64,000 bases of DNA from Myxococcus stipitatus DSM 14675 (lineage in GTDB: Bacteria > Myxococcota > Myxococcia > Myxococcales > Myxococcaceae): the NCBI RefSeq assembly GCF_000331735.1, contig NC_020126.1:3968001-4032000 (forward strand), read 5' to 3'. A program made the position numbers and the translations under genes. Positions 38,124-46,793 of the stretch are shown one piece after another; within the stretch, counting starts at the first letter, position 1; every line of letters starts with the position of its first letter. Below the pieces are notes generated by a model. It did not search any database and was not told where the DNA came from. It saw only the letters and a list, made by a program, of their open reading frames with translations.

Positions 38124-39773
38124 CTAGGCGGGCTCTTCCTTCACCTGGATGACGAGCGTCCCCTCCTTGATTTCAATGCGGGCCGTGTCCTTGGCGTTGG
38201 TCCTCTGCAAGAGGAAGACCGGCTTGCCCTCCGCATAGGAGTGCTTCATGGACGTCCCGTTTTCCGGCGTCTTGCCCACCAGGAGGTGGGTGCCCTGGCC
38301 ATCCGCGGGCATGCGTGCCGTGGCGCGCCAATCCAGGAAGCGCTTGAGCCAGGCCTGCTGGAAGTCCAGCCCCACCAGGACCCGCTCCCCCTTGTAGGCC
38401 GGGAAGTAGAAGTGCCCCGGCAGGAGGTTGGGGTTGAAGGGGAGGGTGACAATCTGGTTGGCCCAGAGGGGAATCTTCACCTTGTAGCCATCCTGGGAGG
38501 TGGCGCTGTCGGTGTAGGCCTGCCACGTCTCGTGGGTCTGCTCCCCCACCTCGCTGACGATGATGCCCTCCACGTAGGTGGGCCAGTCCGGCGCCAGGTA
38601 GGCGGGGAGCTCCACCCAGGTCTCCGCCTGGGTCTCCAGGACGGTGTGCATGGAGAAGTGGAACCCCGCGTTCTTCGCCAGGTGCTCCGCGTCCGGAGAG
38701 GACGCGAGCGCGTTCCCCCGCAACGCGACGGAGCGCACGCGGAACGTCTGGCCGCCCGTCAGGCCCGCCGCGGCCCAGGCCTGGGCGGTGGGCAGCTTCA
38801 CCTGCATCCCCGGGACAAGGGCCTTGGCCGGGAAGCGCCGCCAGGTCAGGTCCACTTCCTTGCTCCGGACCTTGAGCCGCGCGGTCTCCAGCGAGACGCG
38901 GGCATCCACCTGATTCGTGATGGGGGTGCGCAGGAGCACGTCCTGCCGGATGCCGGTGACGGCGCGCTCCTGGGTGATGGGCTTGGTGGCCGGCCCCTGC
39001 GCCACGGCGTTGAGCACCGTCACGTCGTGCCGGGGCACCTCCGGGAAGCGAATCCCCAGCGACTCCACCTCCAGCGGCAGCAGGTCCACGGGTGTGCCCG
39101 CGGAGGACTTCGCGGTGGTCAGCGTGTACTTCGCCGCCGCGTAGTCGTAGGCGAACACCCCGTTGCGCGTGTCCACGTACCACAGCAGGAAGTCGTAGAA
39201 GCTGGCGCCGTGCTCGGGCGTCAGGCCCAGGAAGAGCTGCGGACAGGACGTGTCGAGCCCCGCGCTCCAGTCGTACGTGAAGGCGATGTGCGAGCCCTTG
39301 TGGGCATCCAGCACGTTCTTCATCGTCTTGTGCGTGTAGAGCACGCTGGGGAAGTGCTGGCTCCACAGGAGGCGCGCCGGGTCCATGAAGCGCACCTGGT
39401 AGCGGCGGTGCAAGAGCGGCGCACCCGGCGCGGGGGCCGCGGGAATCTCCACCAGCGAGCGCTCCGACACCAACCCCTTCACCTTCAGCGAGGTGAGCGC
39501 GGGCTGCGTCGCCGCGTCGGTGTGGACGGCCTTCACCTCCAGCTGCACCTCCATGAGGTCCTGCGCGAGGAACGCCGTCTTGAGCGGGTCCGTCTCCAGG
39601 CCGCCCGCGGAGGTGTTGTCCGCGACATCGAACTCCACCTGGCCCTCGAAGCCCCAGGAGCGCAGCTCCAGCGCGAAGGACTTCACGTCACCGGGCGGAA
39701 TGGCGTGCGGCGTGCCCGCCGTGGTGAGCGTGACGGACACCGTCAGCCGGTCGTTGAACGTGCCGGACGTCAT
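38124..39773 (-). CDS. VgrG-like T6SS spike hub (TssI) lacking the C-terminal needle
   Basis: A 549-residue protein resembling the gp27/gp5-OB hub part of VgrG: N-terminal beta-barrel domains (ALELRSWGFEGQVEFDV, VKGLVSERSLVEIP), a region of RRYQVRFMDPARLLWSQH type, and an OB-fold segment near the end (GYKVKIPLWANQIVTLPF, PGHFYFPAYKGERVLVGL). It ends right after the OB fold (VIQVKEEPA) without the beta-helix repeats of a standard VgrG. ATG 39773 overlaps the tssE stop by four bases. A paralogue with a coiled-coil tail is at 26768-28696. Confidence 0.82.
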   Translation of the reverse strand: MTSGTFNDRLTVSVTLTTAGTPHAIPPGDVKSFALELRSWGFEGQVEFDVADNTSAGGLETDPLKTAFLAQDLMEVQLEVKAVHTDAATQPALTSLKVKGLVSERSLVEIPAAPAPGAPLLHRRYQVRFMDPARLLWSQHFPSVLYTHKTMKNVLDAHKGSHIAFTYDWSAGLDTSCPQLFLGLTPEHGASFYDFLLWYVDTRNGVFAYDYAAAKYTLTTAKSSAGTPVDLLPLEVESLGIRFPEVPRHDVTVLNAVAQGPATKPITQERAVTGIRQDVLLRTPITNQVDARVSLETARLKVRSKEVDLTWRRFPAKALVPGMQVKLPTAQAWAAAGLTGGQTFRVRSVALRGNALASSPDAEHLAKNAGFHFSMHTVLETQAETWVELPAYLAPDWPTYVEGIIVSEVGEQTHETWQAYTDSATSQDGYKVKIPLWANQIVTLPFNPNLLPGHFYFPAYKGERVLVGLDFQQAWLKRFLDWRATARMPADGQGTHLLVGKTPENGTSMKHSYAEGKPVFLLQRTNAKDTARIEIKEGTLVIQVKEEPA

Positions 39774-40171
39774 GGCTCCACCTCCACGCGGACATGTCCG
39801 CTGAGCGTGTCGAATCGCAGGCGCAGCTTGTGACGCTCCCCGGCCACGGTGCCCACCAGGCCGAAGTGGAGCCACAGGCCCGCGTCGCGCCCGCGCATCG
39901 TCAGCTCCACGTGGGACAGGCGCGGCTCGTGGTTCGCAATCTCTTCACGCAGCTCGCGGGTGAGCGTCTCCACCAGCTCGCGCGTGCCGTACTTCTCCGT
40001 GTACTCACCCAGGCCGAAGTCGCGGCGGAAGAAGCCGTAGCCCGCCTTGGTGTTGAGCACGGCCTCCAGGTTGCGCAGCACGTGCTCCAGCTCGTTGCCA
40101 CCCTGGCGCGAGCCCGAGCGGACGCTGCTGCCGCGGCTGGCGAACTTGTCGAGGAAGGATGCGCGCCCCAT
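39770..40171 (-). CDS. tssE: T6SS baseplate protein TssE (gp25-like)
   Basis: A 133-residue protein of the phage gp25 family, which starts sheath assembly on the baseplate. The conserved core is visible: LRNLEAVLNTKAGYGFF, DFGLGEY and ANHEPRLSHVELTMRG, where the EPR-type motif is the family hallmark. It is tightly coupled: 1 base after tssK and overlapping the VgrG-hub start by 4 bases. Confidence 0.93.
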   Translation of the reverse strand: MGRASFLDKFASRGSSVRSGSRQGGNELEHVLRNLEAVLNTKAGYGFFRRDFGLGEYTEKYGTRELVETLTRELREEIANHEPRLSHVELTMRGRDAGLWLHFGLVGTVAGERHKLRLRFDTLSGHVRVEVEP

Positions 40172-40172
40172 G

Positions 40173-41423
40173 TCACGCCCTGCGCCAGAAGAGGGACACC
40201 TGGGCGCCCTGGAGCGCGGGCGTGGTGTAGAACGCCAGGCCGTTCTCCCTCAGCGCGAACTGCCACTCCTCGCCCTGCACCAGCTGGTACCAGTCGATTT
40301 CAGGCCCCAGCGCGTGAGGGAACGAGGGGTGCGGGACGTGGTTGAAGGGGATGCCCTTGAGCGCCATGCGGCGCACGGTGGCGAGCCGGGACGGCCCCGC
40401 CAGCTTCACGCCATCCACCGGCAAGACCTCCCCAGCCTGGCGGCGCTGCACCAGCAGGTAGAGCTCTCCGCTCTCCAGCACCTCGGGCGGCAGCGGGGAG
40501 AAGATGAACTGGCCGTCGCGCGGCTCGAAGGAGCGGTGCGTGACGCGGGTGGCCTCCGGCTGGAGCGCGCGCGTGAGCAGCTCCAGCCAGCGCAGGAAAC
40601 CCTTGCCCGGAGCGTCGTGCTGGTACGCGGGCAGGTGCTTGTCCGGCATCAGCTCCAGGTAGCAGCACGCCTCGAAGTAGAGGCCGCGCAGGGCGTCGAA
40701 GAAGGAGTAGGGGTGCGGGGAGATGTGGCGCAGCATGTCCGAGCGCATCGCTTGCAGCCGCTGCACCTCGCACAGCGCGCGGCGGGCGTTGGTGAGCCGG
40801 TCCGTGCGCAGGTAGCTGTCGGACAGGCGCGCGATGAGCTGCAGCCGGGCCTGCTCCAGGAGCGAGTCCAGCCGCGACAGGAGCGCGCCGAGGAAAGGGT
40901 GGGGGCCGACCAGGAGCAGCGGAGGAACCAGTTCCTCCGCCAGCCTCCAGAGCCCCTCGGTGTCGCGATGGAACAGGGCCAGGGGGAGCGTGTCGATGGC
41001 TCCGTCCAGGACCGGCTCCGCGGAGAGGCGCAGCCGACGGAGGACTCGCTCCAACATCGGCGGGTCCTCCGTGTAGAGCCGCACGCCCTCCGCGCTCGTC
41101 GTATCCCCCATCACGTGCAGATAGACGGTGACCTCGGCGCGCCCCGTCCCTTCCAGAGAGAAGGGCGGGAGCACCGCGTTGCCTGGCACATCCACCACGA
41201 AGCCGGCCGGTGTCACGGCCGTCAACGTGGAGATGGACAGGCTGCCACCGACCAGCAGCGGCTCGCTCCAGGCCATGGCGGCGACGCCGAACCCCGGCGT
41301 ACCGGACAACGAGGCATGGAGGCGGACTTCGGCCTCCAGGGCCGCTTCTTGGGCCTCGAAGTGCTCCGGGAGCAGCGTCTGACCGACGTGCCACCGGACC
41401 CGTGCGAGCTTGAATGAGGGCAT
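40173..41423 (-). CDS. tssK: T6SS baseplate protein TssK
   Basis: A 416-residue protein linking the baseplate to the TssJLM complex. The N-terminal region (VRWHVGQTLLPEHFEAQE) is the strongly conserved TssK opening; the central helical part contains LCEVQRLQAMRSDMLRHISP, and HPYSFFDALRGLYFEACCYL follows. The C-terminal head (FNHVPHPSFPHAL) is the receptor-binding-like domain. Length is slightly shorter than the common ~445. Confidence 0.93.
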   Translation of the reverse strand: MPSFKLARVRWHVGQTLLPEHFEAQEAALEAEVRLHASLSGTPGFGVAAMAWSEPLLVGGSLSISTLTAVTPAGFVVDVPGNAVLPPFSLEGTGRAEVTVYLHVMGDTTSAEGVRLYTEDPPMLERVLRRLRLSAEPVLDGAIDTLPLALFHRDTEGLWRLAEELVPPLLLVGPHPFLGALLSRLDSLLEQARLQLIARLSDSYLRTDRLTNARRALCEVQRLQAMRSDMLRHISPHPYSFFDALRGLYFEACCYLELMPDKHLPAYQHDAPGKGFLRWLELLTRALQPEATRVTHRSFEPRDGQFIFSPLPPEVLESGELYLLVQRRQAGEVLPVDGVKLAGPSRLATVRRMALKGIPFNHVPHPSFPHALGPEIDWYQLVQGEEWQFALRENGLAFYTTPALQGAQVSLFWRRA

Positions 41424-41444
41424 GGTGTGTTTCTGGCGGCGGGG

Positions 41445-42023
41445 CTAGGCCGTCTCCGTGATGCCCCACTTCTTGACGATGTTCTTCTGCACGCCCGCCG
41501 CGACGTTGATGGACTGCTCCAGCGTCTTCGGCTTCACGCCAATCTGGAACGAGAAGTTCTTGGGCGATTGGACCTCACGGGAGGCATCGTCCGCCACCGC
41601 GATGTTCAGCGCGTCGCCATTCTTCTCCAGCAGGCACTGCAGGTCGGCGTCCGTGTAGTTGGACTTGAAGTACTTCTTGGCCACCGGGTCGTACTCGTAG
41701 ACGACGTACTTGATGAGCACTTCGATGTTGGCGAAGGAGCCCAGGAGCATCTCGGCGATCTTCTGCTTGTTGCTCGTGGAGATCTGCCCGGAGAAGTACA
41801 TCGCGTCGGTGGCGCCCGTCTCCCACAGGTAGTGGTTGAGCACGGACACGGCCTTGGAGGCCAGCACGCTGGCGGGCTGCTCCGGGTCCGTCAGCGTCTC
41901 CTGGTCCGCCACCAGCGCGATGCCGCCGATGGTGATGGCCGTGATGTAGCCAATGGTCGACTGCTTGTCCTTCTTGAAGTTGAAGCCTTGGACGACGTCC
42001 ATGTCGCGCGAGAAAGTAGGCAT
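41445..42023 (-). CDS. hcp: T6SS inner-tube protein Hcp (TssD)
   Basis: A 192-residue protein, the tube subunit that stacks into hexameric rings and is secreted. The fold resembles Hcp in having beta-strands with a single helix (ASVLASKAVSVLNHYLW), but the sequence is divergent and ~20-30 residues longer than common Hcp, so the assignment leans on its place between tssC and tssK. An AGGAG ribosome site 6 bases before the ATG suggests high translation, as expected for the most abundant tube protein. Confidence 0.75.
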   Translation of the reverse strand: MPTFSRDMDVVQGFNFKKDKQSTIGYITAITIGGIALVADQETLTDPEQPASVLASKAVSVLNHYLWETGATDAMYFSGQISTSNKQKIAEMLLGSFANIEVLIKYVVYEYDPVAKKYFKSNYTDADLQCLLEKNGDALNIAVADDASREVQSPKNFSFQIGVKPKTLEQSINVAAGVQKNIVKKWGITETA

Positions 42024-42066
42024 GTCTGACTCCTGAATGGGTGGGACAGCGGGGGGGGAACGAGGA

Positions 42067-43557
42067 CTAGCCGAGCCGCGACTCGAGCATGAGCTCGACG
42101 TTGAGGCCCTCGAACTGGATGTGCGGCAGCACGGCGACGCGGCAGTCGTACCAGCCGATTTCGCCCGTGCGCTGGATGACCTCCACGTTGGTGGCCTTGA
42201 ACGGGAAGCGGCGCACCGTCAGGTCATCCGGGCTGGCCACCGTGGTGACGTAGCCGGACAGCCACGCGTCCAGCTGGTTCTGGATGTACGGCGCGTCGGC
42301 GGTGGTGCCGATGTTGTCGCGCATGATGCACTTGATGTAGTGCGCCAGGCGGGTGATGGAGAACGTGTACGCCATGTTCGTGACGAGCTGCGAGTTCTCC
42401 GAGTCCTTCGGGTCCTTGAAGCGCTTGGAGACCTTGGCGGACTGGGTGCTGAAGAACGTCGCCTCGCTGGAGCCCTTGCGGTACACGAGCGGCATGAAGC
42501 CGCAGCGCGCGAACTCGTACTCGCGATAGTCCGGGATGGCGATCTCCACCGGCGGCTTGATCTCCTCCTGGCCGCGCAGGAAGAACGTGTCCACGGGCAG
42601 GCCGGTGATGAGGCCGCCGCCCTTGGGGCCGCGGATGGACTGGCACCAGCCGGAGATCTCGAACGCCTTCACCATGTTGCGGGCGAAGAGGATGGACGAG
42701 TTGCCCCACAGGTACCTGTTGGAGTCGCCCGACGCGTCCTCGGTGAAGTGCAGGTCGTCACACGGGTTCTTGTCCGGATGCCAGGGCAGGCGCAGCACGT
42801 AGCGCGGGAAGGTCAGGCCCAGATACGCGGCCTCCTCGCTGTCGCGCAGGGCGTTCCACTTGCCGTAGCGCGGGTGGGCGAGCGCGCCCTCCAGGTCCTT
42901 GATGGCCTCCATCTCCTCGACCTTGTCGCAGCCGAAGAACTTGGGGCTGACGGCGGCGACGAACGGGCAGTGCGCGGCGTTGGCCACCTTGCCCATGGAC
43001 TGCAGCCACTTGATGTCGCCCGGCGTGGAGGAGAACTCGTAGAGGCCAATCATGGCGCCGAAGGGACGGCCGCCGTACTGGTCGTACTCCTGGATGTAGA
43101 CCTTGTTGAACAAGGAGCCCGCGAAGACGTCCGCGGAGTTGTTCTCGAAGTCCTGGCCCAGCTCGTCCCGGCCCGCGTCCAGCAGGTCGATGGCGATGTT
43201 GGCCTTGAAGTTGGTGTGGGAGACCAGGTCCTCCAGACCGCGCCACGCCGACTCCATCTGCTGGAAGCGCTCGTGGTGGAGGATTTCGTTCATCTGGTCG
43301 TCAATCATCGAGTCGATGCGGCTGATGACGTCCAGCACCTTGCCCTTGTCGAAGCGCACCGCGTCGCCGGCATCCGTCTCCGCGGGGGGGACGTTCTGCA
43401 CGAGCGCGGCCAGCGCCGACATGAAGCGCGCCTCGATGGTGACTTCCTTCTCGTCGAGGGCGGGGACGAACTTCTCGGAGATCATCGGCTTGGCGTCCGA
43501 GGGACGCTCCAGCCGGACGCTCTTGAACAACCCAGGCAGATAAGAGGTTTCAGCCAT
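42067..43557 (-). CDS. tssC: T6SS contractile sheath large subunit TssC (VipB)
   Basis: A 496-residue sheath protein. Conserved TssC blocks are clear: MNEILHHERFQQMESAWRGL, SHTNFKANIAIDLLDAGRDE, GGRPFGAMIGLYEFSSTPGD, LYEFS-type strands, and the C-terminal IQNQLDAWLSGYVTTVA. It pairs with TssB to form the sheath; the gene starts 40 bases after tssB. Length matches the family. Confidence 0.96.
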   Translation of the reverse strand: MAETSYLPGLFKSVRLERPSDAKPMISEKFVPALDEKEVTIEARFMSALAALVQNVPPAETDAGDAVRFDKGKVLDVISRIDSMIDDQMNEILHHERFQQMESAWRGLEDLVSHTNFKANIAIDLLDAGRDELGQDFENNSADVFAGSLFNKVYIQEYDQYGGRPFGAMIGLYEFSSTPGDIKWLQSMGKVANAAHCPFVAAVSPKFFGCDKVEEMEAIKDLEGALAHPRYGKWNALRDSEEAAYLGLTFPRYVLRLPWHPDKNPCDDLHFTEDASGDSNRYLWGNSSILFARNMVKAFEISGWCQSIRGPKGGGLITGLPVDTFFLRGQEEIKPPVEIAIPDYREYEFARCGFMPLVYRKGSSEATFFSTQSAKVSKRFKDPKDSENSQLVTNMAYTFSITRLAHYIKCIMRDNIGTTADAPYIQNQLDAWLSGYVTTVASPDDLTVRRFPFKATNVEVIQRTGEIGWYDCRVAVLPHIQFEGLNVELMLESRLG

Positions 43558-43597
43558 GACGTTTACCTTGATGGGAAAGGATGGAGTGGAAGTCCGC

Positions 43598-44200
43598 TCA
43601 CGCCTTCACGGTGGCGGGCTCGGTGACGGTGGCGGGCGCGGTCGCCGGAGCGCCATTCGCCGCGGGCGAGGCGTTGGCGGCCATGGCGGGCTTGGCGGGC
43701 AGGCGCAGCGACTCGTACTCCTTGAGCTCCGCGAGCACGGCCTTGAGCGCGTCCTTGTTGGAGAACAGCTCGTAGACCAGGTTGCGCAGGGCCTTCTGGT
43801 TGTCGATGCTGGACTGCATCTCCATCAGCAGCTTCTTGAGCAGCCGAAGCGCCTTGAGCTTGGGGACGTGGTTGACGATTTCGTCCGGGTGGAAGGACTT
43901 CATCCGGTCGACGGGCAGCTCGACGTCCAGGTCGGCCTCCACATCCGGGTTGATGCGGTTGGGCACCTGGAAGCGCAGCGACATCTTCATGTCGCGCATC
44001 AGCTCGTCCAGGTTCTTGCCGTTGACGGAGCGCAGCTTGCGCGCGTCGAGGTCCGACTTGCGGTCCTCCGAAGAACCCAGCGAGAAGTCCCCCAGCATCA
44101 GCAGGCGGAGCGGCAGGTTCACCGTCTCCTGCTCACCGTTGATGGTGGTCCGGTACGTGAGCGTGATGCGAGACTTTGGCAACTGTTCCTGAATTGACAT
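43598..44200 (-). CDS. tssB: T6SS contractile sheath small subunit TssB (VipA)
   Basis: A 200-residue sheath protein. The N-terminal part has SRITLTYRTTINGEQETVNL, then LPLRLLMLGDFSLG (a conserved strand) and the RKLRSVNGKNLDELM helix. The Ala/Pro/Thr-rich C-terminal ~30 residues extend beyond the usual ~165-170. In systems with ClpV, the N-terminal part of TssC rather than TssB is the ClpV recognition site, so this gene does not tell which unfoldase disassembles the sheath. GAGGAG precedes the ATG. Confidence 0.95.
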   Translation of the reverse strand: MSIQEQLPKSRITLTYRTTINGEQETVNLPLRLLMLGDFSLGSSEDRKSDLDARKLRSVNGKNLDELMRDMKMSLRFQVPNRINPDVEADLDVELPVDRMKSFHPDEIVNHVPKLKALRLLKKLLMEMQSSIDNQKALRNLVYELFSNKDALKAVLAELKEYESLRLPAKPAMAANASPAANGAPATAPATVTEPATVKA

Positions 44201-44238
44201 GGCGACGTTACTCCTCTTCGGTGAAAAGCCTCTCTGCC

Positions 44239-44254
44239 CCCCGAGACCTCGGGG
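44239..44254. promoter_or_regulatory. Compact hairpin between tssG and tssB
   Basis: CCCCGAG-AC-CTCGGGG: perfect 7-base arms with a 2-base centre in the 63-base gap between the tssG stop and the tssB start, the widest gap in the core operon. It may attenuate or process the transcript, raising sheath/tube gene expression relative to tssA/tssG, or it may protect the 5' end of a processed mRNA. Confidence 0.35.
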
Positions 44255-44263
44255 TCCTGCGTG

Positions 44264-45163
44264 TCACTGCGGAGACGGGCGGCGAGCCGCGGTGTCTCCG
44301 TTGAACAAGACGACCTGCTGCGGTTGCTCGGGCCCGCCGATGATGGGCTCGTAGCCGAGGTGGCTGGTGTCCTCGACGCGCGCGTGGCCGTGCTGGTCTC
44401 GAATCACCAGCGCCACGGTGAGGAACACGGGGGTGTCGATGAGGTGCGGCAGCACGCGCGAGCGCAGCCGGCGGCGCGCTTCGATGGCCCAGGGACTGCC
44501 CGTGCCGCAGATGGACTCATCCAGGTAGAGCCAGGCTTCCATTCCACCGGTGGGGACGGTGGCGAAGCCGCCCATGGCGGTGCCATCTCCCAATGCCGCG
44601 CCGCCCAGCCGCACGCCCTTGGTGTCGATGCGCTGGCGCCGGGTGGCGCGGCGCACGCGGACCTCCGCCTCCGGATACGCCTGCGAGAACAGCCAGTGCA
44701 GCGTGGAGGGACAGGACGGACGCAGGAGGCGCAGGCGGTGCGCGGTGGCGTGGTCCCAGCCGGGGAGCAGGGAGCCGTCCCGCTCCGGGAAGAGGCCCGC
44801 GAAGCGCGCGCGCAGGAGCAGGTGGTCGAAGTAGCCCAGGAAGCTCTCCATGGCGTCGTGCTCCAGCGACTCCATGGCCTTGAGGAAGAAGGACGGCAGC
44901 GGCGACTGCACGCTGAGCAGGCCCAGGTTGACGGTGATGACGGCGCGGCGCGGATGGCGGATGAACTCCACCGAGTGGATGAGCTGCGGGGCGTGCACGG
45001 TGCCCCGGTGACTCCTCAGCTCCACGTCGTCCGGGCCATAGCCCTCCTTGGCCAGCAGGTCGACCAGGGCGGGCATGTCGAAGGCACCAGCGCGCTCGCG
45101 GATGCGCTCCTCGACGGTGGGCTCTCCCCGGGAGCCCGAGGAGCGAGGCGAGGCGTCGGTCAT
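44264..45163 (-). CDS. tssG: T6SS baseplate protein TssG
   Basis: A 299-residue protein with the TssG layout: MPALVDLLAKEGYGPDDVEL, a VEFIRHPRRAVITVNLGLLS strand region, PSFFLKAMESLEHDAMESFL, the FDHLLLRARFAGLFPE helix corresponding to the family's central conserved element, and a C-terminal beta domain. Sequence is divergent from proteobacterial TssG, but position between tssA and tssB and the pairing with tssF support it. It starts 4 bases after the tssA stop. Confidence 0.85.
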   Translation of the reverse strand: MTDASPRSSGSRGEPTVEERIRERAGAFDMPALVDLLAKEGYGPDDVELRSHRGTVHAPQLIHSVEFIRHPRRAVITVNLGLLSVQSPLPSFFLKAMESLEHDAMESFLGYFDHLLLRARFAGLFPERDGSLLPGWDHATAHRLRLLRPSCPSTLHWLFSQAYPEAEVRVRRATRRQRIDTKGVRLGGAALGDGTAMGGFATVPTGGMEAWLYLDESICGTGSPWAIEARRRLRSRVLPHLIDTPVFLTVALVIRDQHGHARVEDTSHLGYEPIIGGPEQPQQVVLFNGDTAARRPSPQ

Positions 45164-45167
45164 GGCG

Positions 45168-46220
45168 TCAGTCCTCCTCTCCAGATGAGTCGCCCGAGGG
45201 CAGGGTCAGGAACGCGTCCAGGTCCACGCGGTAGAGCTGCTCCAGGGCGCGCATGGGCAGCGACTCGCTCTCATGCAGATATGGTTCCAACGCGTGCGCG
45301 TGGCTGGTGAGGCCGGCGAAGAAGCGCGTGAAGAGCGACGGCAGGTAGATGCGCGGGTCGAAGCGCTCCACGGTGGCCATCACATCCGCGGCCACCACGC
45401 CCGCCTTGGGCATGGCGCCTTCCTGGACCAGCTGGTCGAAGGCCTCCAGCTTGCGGATGAGCAGCGCGAGCGGCGCGGAGATGGGCACGCCCGGAACCGA
45501 GGGCGTCGGGGCCGCCGTCGGCGTGGCGCGAGCCGCGGCGTCTGGCTTCGACGCGGGGGCTTCGTCGGGCCTGGGCTCGGACCTGGCGGCGGCGGGCGCC
45601 TCGGTGGGGGGGGCGACGGGCGCGGCCGGGGCGGGCGCGGGGAGTGTCTCGAGGTGGCGGCGCAGCCAATGCGCCAGGTTGCGGAAGGGCTCCTCGCAGC
45701 CGTTCTTGGGCAGGGCGCCGGGAATCGCGGCGAGGAGGGGCTCGGCCAGGGGCAGCGCCTCTTCGATGGGCGCGCGAGTCTCGGCTTCGCACCAGCGCTT
45801 CCACGTCGCGTCCTGCTTCTTCTCGTGGTGGGCGATGTGCTTGATGATGGACCGCAGCAGCCAGCGCAGGCCGCTCTCCAGGAAGATGTCGCGCTTGGCC
45901 ACGGGGCCGAACGCATCCCGGCTGACGGTGAGGACCTGGAGGAGGGAGCGGAACAGGCCCGGCATCGCGCGCAGGCCGTGCTCCTGGAAGGAACCGAAGA
46001 GGTAGGGGCCGACGAGCCGCGTGTCGTGCATGCCCTCTCTCAGCAGGGCCTCCGCGCTCCGGGCGGCGGTGGCGTAGTCGCCTCCCGCCACGGCCTCCGT
46101 GACGGCTTCCACGCGAGGGTCCGGCTCGGCATCCGCCGGTGTCTCGGGGGGCGCGCCCTCCAGGGGCTCTTCCAGGTAGGTGCCGTCGTAGGGCGGCACG
46201 CTGAGGGCCGCGTCAGCCAT
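45168..46220 (-). CDS. tssA: T6SS TssA-like protein
   Basis: A 350-residue protein. The N-terminal ~190 residues carry an ImpA_N-like helical domain (AARSAEALLREGMHDTRLVG, FPLL-type LRAMPGLFRSLLQVLTVSRD), a Pro/Ala-rich disordered linker follows at about 195-245, and the C-terminal helical domain (ISAPLALLIRKLEAFDQLVQ) is short. TssA proteins organise baseplate and tail assembly. Which TssA subclass this is cannot be decided by eye. It overlaps the PAAR-like gene by 8 bases. Confidence 0.8.
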   Translation of the reverse strand: MADAALSVPPYDGTYLEEPLEGAPPETPADAEPDPRVEAVTEAVAGGDYATAARSAEALLREGMHDTRLVGPYLFGSFQEHGLRAMPGLFRSLLQVLTVSRDAFGPVAKRDIFLESGLRWLLRSIIKHIAHHEKKQDATWKRWCEAETRAPIEEALPLAEPLLAAIPGALPKNGCEEPFRNLAHWLRRHLETLPAPAPAAPVAPPTEAPAAARSEPRPDEAPASKPDAAARATPTAAPTPSVPGVPISAPLALLIRKLEAFDQLVQEGAMPKAGVVAADVMATVERFDPRIYLPSLFTRFFAGLTSHAHALEPYLHESESLPMRALEQLYRVDLDAFLTLPSGDSSGEED

Positions 46221-46599
46221 TGATGATCTTCACCTGTCCGGGGGAGACGACCTGGATGACGCCGCCGTACGAGCACATCAGCTTGGAGTTGCTGTCGAGC
46301 GCGGGCATGTTGCCCACCATCACCTTGGGACAGCCGGGCACCCACGGCGCCGCGGTGGCGGGGACGCAGGGCATGGGCGTGAGGACCCCCAGGGCCGCGG
46401 CGGTGGCGGCGGCCACGGTGGGGTTCGCGAGCGACTGGCACATCCCGAAGGGCGGGATGTTCGCGATGGGCTTGTTGTCGAGGATGTTCGCCGCGGGCAC
46501 CGGCCCCATGACCTTGCTGGTCGGTGGCACCACCAGCGACGAGGGCGCGACGCCGAAGCTGCACTGCAGCACCGCCCCCATGACGACCTGGGCTCCCAT
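46213..46599 (-). CDS. PAAR-like T6SS spike-tip protein (DUF4280 type)
   Basis: A 128-residue protein with the conserved PAAR-like pattern: VVMGAVLQCSFG, LDNKPIANIPPFGMC, LANPTVAAATAAALGVLTPM, PWVPGCPKVMVGN, and LMCSYGGVIQVVSPGQ. The repeated Cys/Pro-rich turns match PAAR-like DUF4280/DUF4150 proteins, which sharpen the spike tip. It is the first gene of the T6SS operon, overlaps tssA, and has no effector domain fused. ATG 46599 gives the minimal family protein; upstream sequence codes for nothing similar. Confidence 0.87.
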   Translation of the reverse strand: MGAQVVMGAVLQCSFGVAPSSLVVPPTSKVMGPVPAANILDNKPIANIPPFGMCQSLANPTVAAATAAALGVLTPMPCVPATAAPWVPGCPKVMVGNMPALDSNSKLMCSYGGVIQVVSPGQVKIING

Positions 46600-46793
46600 G
46601 CGAGCACCTCGTGGGCATCGCGGGCTCCCCCATTGGAGCACCGCGCGCTGATCCACGGCATTGCGTGGGGCGTGCCAGCGCTCGGGTGGGGGCGGCTCCC
46701 CTCTGGACTTCAGGGGGGAGGAGGTGGGGGCGTTGGCGGGGTGCGTCGCCTGGGAACGCGGGCGCGTCCGGGCTGTACGCGTCTGGACACTCG

